A stretch of 64,000 nt of DNA from Bacteroidales bacterium (GTDB lineage Bacteria > Bacteroidota > Bacteroidia > Bacteroidales > UBA932). Positions within the stretch are counted from its first letter, which is position 1, and each line of letters begins with the position of its first letter. Below the pieces are notes generated by a model. It did not search any database and was not told the origin of the DNA. It saw nothing but the letters and a program-made list of their open reading frames with translations. Of this stretch, positions 62,424-64,000 are shown piece after piece. Location: the NCBI GenBank assembly GCA_017614715.1, contig JAGABI010000067.1, forward strand, positions 1 to 64,000, written 5' to 3'. Made by a program: the position numbers and the translations under genes.

Positions 62424-63092
62424 TTACTGGAGACGGAAAGCCATATAGGTTATAGGCAACCCCTCTGCAAGGAATTTCTGCTCGTAATAAGTCTTTACAT
62501 TGAGGATGTCATCCTCGGTGACGCGGCCGGAACCGTAAATATCGTTGTTGGCCTCAAGAATTTCCAGCTTCTGTTCGCGGGCCACCTCAAGGGTATACTC
62601 GTGCAACAGCTGGCTGTCGGTCTTGAGATTGACTATGCCGCCAGGCTTCAGGAACGCACGGTAGCGATCCAGGAACACCGGCGAGGTGAGCCGGCGGTTG
62701 GCGCTCTTGGGTTGCGGGTCGGCAAAGGTTATCCAGATTTCCGAGACCTCGCCCGGGGCGAATATCGATTTGATAAAGTCGATGCGGGTGCGCAGGAAAG
62801 CGACGTTGGGCATCTGGTTAAGGGTGGCGAACTTGGCCCCTTTCCAGAGCCGCGCTCCCTTGATGTCCACCCCGATATAGTTTACATCCGGATTGCGTTG
62901 GGCCAGCGCAATGGTATATTCCCCCTTACCGCAGCCCAGCTCCAGCACTATCGGATTGCTGTTGTGAAACACATCACGCCCCCAGTTACCCTTGAGCGGA
63001 TGGCTGCCGGAGAGCATCTGCTCCGTTGTGGGCTGGATCAGGCAGGAGAATGTCTCGTTCTCTGCAAACTTGAAGAGTTTATTCTTGCTCAT
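62424..63092 (-). CDS. trmB: tRNA (guanine-N7-)-methyltransferase
   Basis: 222 residues. SAM motif LELGCGKGEYTIALAQRNP, GVDIKGARLWKGAKFA, the catalytic EIWITFADPQPKSANRRLTS and KTDSQLLHEYTL are diagnostic. It methylates G46 of tRNA. Its start lies inside the last 14 bases of gldH, so the genes are coupled. Confidence 0.95.
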   Translation of the reverse strand: MSKNKLFKFAENETFSCLIQPTTEQMLSGSHPLKGNWGRDVFHNSNPIVLELGCGKGEYTIALAQRNPDVNYIGVDIKGARLWKGAKFATLNQMPNVAFLRTRIDFIKSIFAPGEVSEIWITFADPQPKSANRRLTSPVFLDRYRAFLKPGGIVNLKTDSQLLHEYTLEVAREQKLEILEANNDIYGSGRVTEDDILNVKTYYEQKFLAEGLPITYMAFRLQ

Positions 63093-63585
63093 CGCACACC
63101 CCCTTATATGAAAAACCTAACGCCATGATGCGTTTCTGGTCAACCTGGTCCTTTGCAGTGACAAGCACCCTCCAGCGCCCGGGAACAGTGTCGCAGGTGA
63201 TGTTCTTCCGCCATCCCCACTGATTGTCCAGAGCTCCGCCGCGCCGCTTGAACTGGACCTGAGCCCCGCTGCCGAGCGCATTTTTCTGGCGGACATTGCT
63301 CACCACCGGGAAAGCCACCGTCTCTTTATATGACTCGTGGTTGGGAGAGATTACCTCAAAGGTAAGGTCCACCGTCTCCTTGAAGAGCTGGGTGGCATCC
63401 AGCCTGCAAACCAGTGTAGTAGAATAGGTTATACCCTCCTCCATGGGCAAATCAAAGCTGATGCCCATGCTCAGGTCTTCTGGCAGCGTGTCCTGCACCA
63501 GCGAAAACTGCTCGTGCGGGTCGTCGCAGGCAGCGACCACCAGGGCACATACCACCGCAAACAAAAACTTAAGACTTGCTTTCAT
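63079..63585 (-). CDS. gldH: Gliding motility lipoprotein GldH
   Basis: 168 residues from the ATG at 63585 (MKASLKFLFAVVCALVVAAC), chosen for its lipobox with cysteine 20; open frame further upstream lies in ricT and is not related. The family pattern includes MGISFDLPMEEGITYSTTLV, TFEVISPNHES and the end GRWRVLVTAKDQ...IMALGFSYKG. In gliding flavobacteria GldH is needed for motility, but it is also conserved in non-gliding Bacteroidales, where its role is unknown. Overlaps both neighbours. Confidence 0.88.
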   Translation of the reverse strand: MKASLKFLFAVVCALVVAACDDPHEQFSLVQDTLPEDLSMGISFDLPMEEGITYSTTLVCRLDATQLFKETVDLTFEVISPNHESYKETVAFPVVSNVRQKNALGSGAQVQFKRRGGALDNQWGWRKNITCDTVPGRWRVLVTAKDQVDQKRIMALGFSYKGVCDEQE

Positions 63586-64000
63586 TCTTGTCGTTCCTGT
63601 TCCTGCGGCGGTTGTTATTGTTGTGGTTATGCCCGCCACCCTTATTGCCTTTAGCGCCACCATTGTCGCCATTGTTGGCAGTGCTATCGCTACCTTGCTT
63701 GCTCCCTTTGCCGCCGCTGTTGCCGGCATTTTCTCCTCCCTTGCTCCCTTTGCCGCCGCCTTCGCCAGCGTTGTTGTCGTTACCGCCACGTCCGCCGTGA
63801 CCCTTGCCGCGCTCTTTGCCGCGATCCTTGCTGCGACGCTTGCCGTTAGAGTCAAAGCGGGCTATGTTGTCGCCTTCTCCGCCAGTAACAAAGTCGGGCG
63901 TGTCGTCGCTACCGCGTGACTTCTCAATCACCGGATCTCCCTTGGCCCCGCGACGGTTCAAGGCCTTTATCTGCACCACCTGCTCCGCGCTCAGCGGGAA
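63569..64000 (-). CDS. ricT: C-terminal part of a PSP1-domain (RicT-like) protein with low-complexity tail, partial
   Basis: The frame enters from beyond the right edge; 143 residues are visible. The first (FPLSAEQVVQIKALNRRGAK) resemble the end of PSP1/RicT proteins, which in Bacteroidales precede gldH; the remaining 115 or so are low-complexity, rich in Gly, Asn, Lys and Ser (GGNDNNAGEGGGKGSKGG), ending in a basic NNNNRRRNRNDKNESKS. The stop overlaps the gldH start by 17 bases. The identification rests on synteny and a short homologous piece. Confidence 0.6.
   Translation of the reverse strand, partial: FPLSAEQVVQIKALNRRGAKGDPVIEKSRGSDDTPDFVTGGEGDNIARFDSNGKRRSKDRGKERGKGHGGRGGNDNNAGEGGGKGSKGGENAGNSGGKGSKQGSDSTANNGDNGGAKGNKGGGHNHNNNNRRRNRNDKNESKS

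Noticed and set aside
1-64000. tRNA genes in the intergenic gaps
   Set aside because: The larger gaps were read on both strands for T-arm GTTCGAATC-like sequence and cloverleaf pairing; none was found.

Overview
The window reads as a chromosome segment of a Bacteroidales-type bacterium, probably a host- or anaerobe-associated member; the genus cannot be fixed from sequence alone. The support is repeated promoters of the Bacteroidota type (TTTG, about 19-21 bases, TAnnTTTG), a GldH lipoprotein, a DUF4249/TonB-receptor pair, DUF1080 proteins, and the single-chain glycine dehydrogenase and MreBCD-PBP2-RodA arrangements common in that phylum. Most of the window is GC-rich core genome; two AT-richer or repeat-rich accessory segments interrupt it.

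Regions. (1) 1-7,661, minus strand: ribosomal protein genes from rplP through rpmJ with secY, map and infA. The run starts at rplP behind its own promoter instead of continuing from rpsC. (2) 7,770-12,755: an accessory segment with dispersed palindromic repeats, a strongly folded small-RNA candidate, a frameshifted EcoRI-type adenine methyltransferase joined to a DUF262-HNH nuclease, and a REP-associated transposase (RAYT) whose promoter abuts one repeat. (3) 12,756-23,933: secreted phosphatase and phosphodiesterase, DUF4294, radA, prmC, ddl and PBP1A on the minus strand, divergent from topA and an Lrp-type regulator. (4) 23,937-28,223: a TonB-dependent receptor with a DUF4249 lipoprotein and a PE-repeat lipoprotein. 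(5) 28,224-33,000: a second accessory segment with inverted-repeat elements, a HARE-HTH regulator with a family-6 type glycosylase and a small membrane protein, and a MntA/HepT-type toxin-antitoxin pair whose antitoxin carries an extra winged-helix domain.

(6) 32,997-44,696: ispD, then a long plus-strand run of purH, mreB, mreC, mreD, mrdA, rodA, gcvP and lgt, coupling purine and glycine metabolism with cell elongation and lipoprotein maturation. (7) 44,703-47,149: an rRNA-methyltransferase-like gene and pgk. (8) 47,168-54,722, minus strand: five exported proteins (two Tat-type Gfo/Idh oxidoreductases, two DUF1080 proteins, a TIM-barrel epimerase-like lipoprotein) that resemble a 3-keto-glycoside pathway. 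(9) 54,850-64,000: smpB, miaA, frr, pyrH, a lone succinate dehydrogenase cytochrome b gene, hemW, a coiled-coil protein, small conserved genes, a cytidylate-kinase-like gene, trmB, gldH and the 3' end of a probable ricT.

Main leads: the split methyltransferase/DUF262-HNH module; the RAYT with its matching 143-bp repeats; the fused antitoxin and a 39-bp palindrome shared with the HARE-HTH operon; a 139-bp repeat found twice in the same orientation relative to flanking genes; and the folded RNA at about 8,798-8,997. All calls come from reading the sequence; no database search was run.
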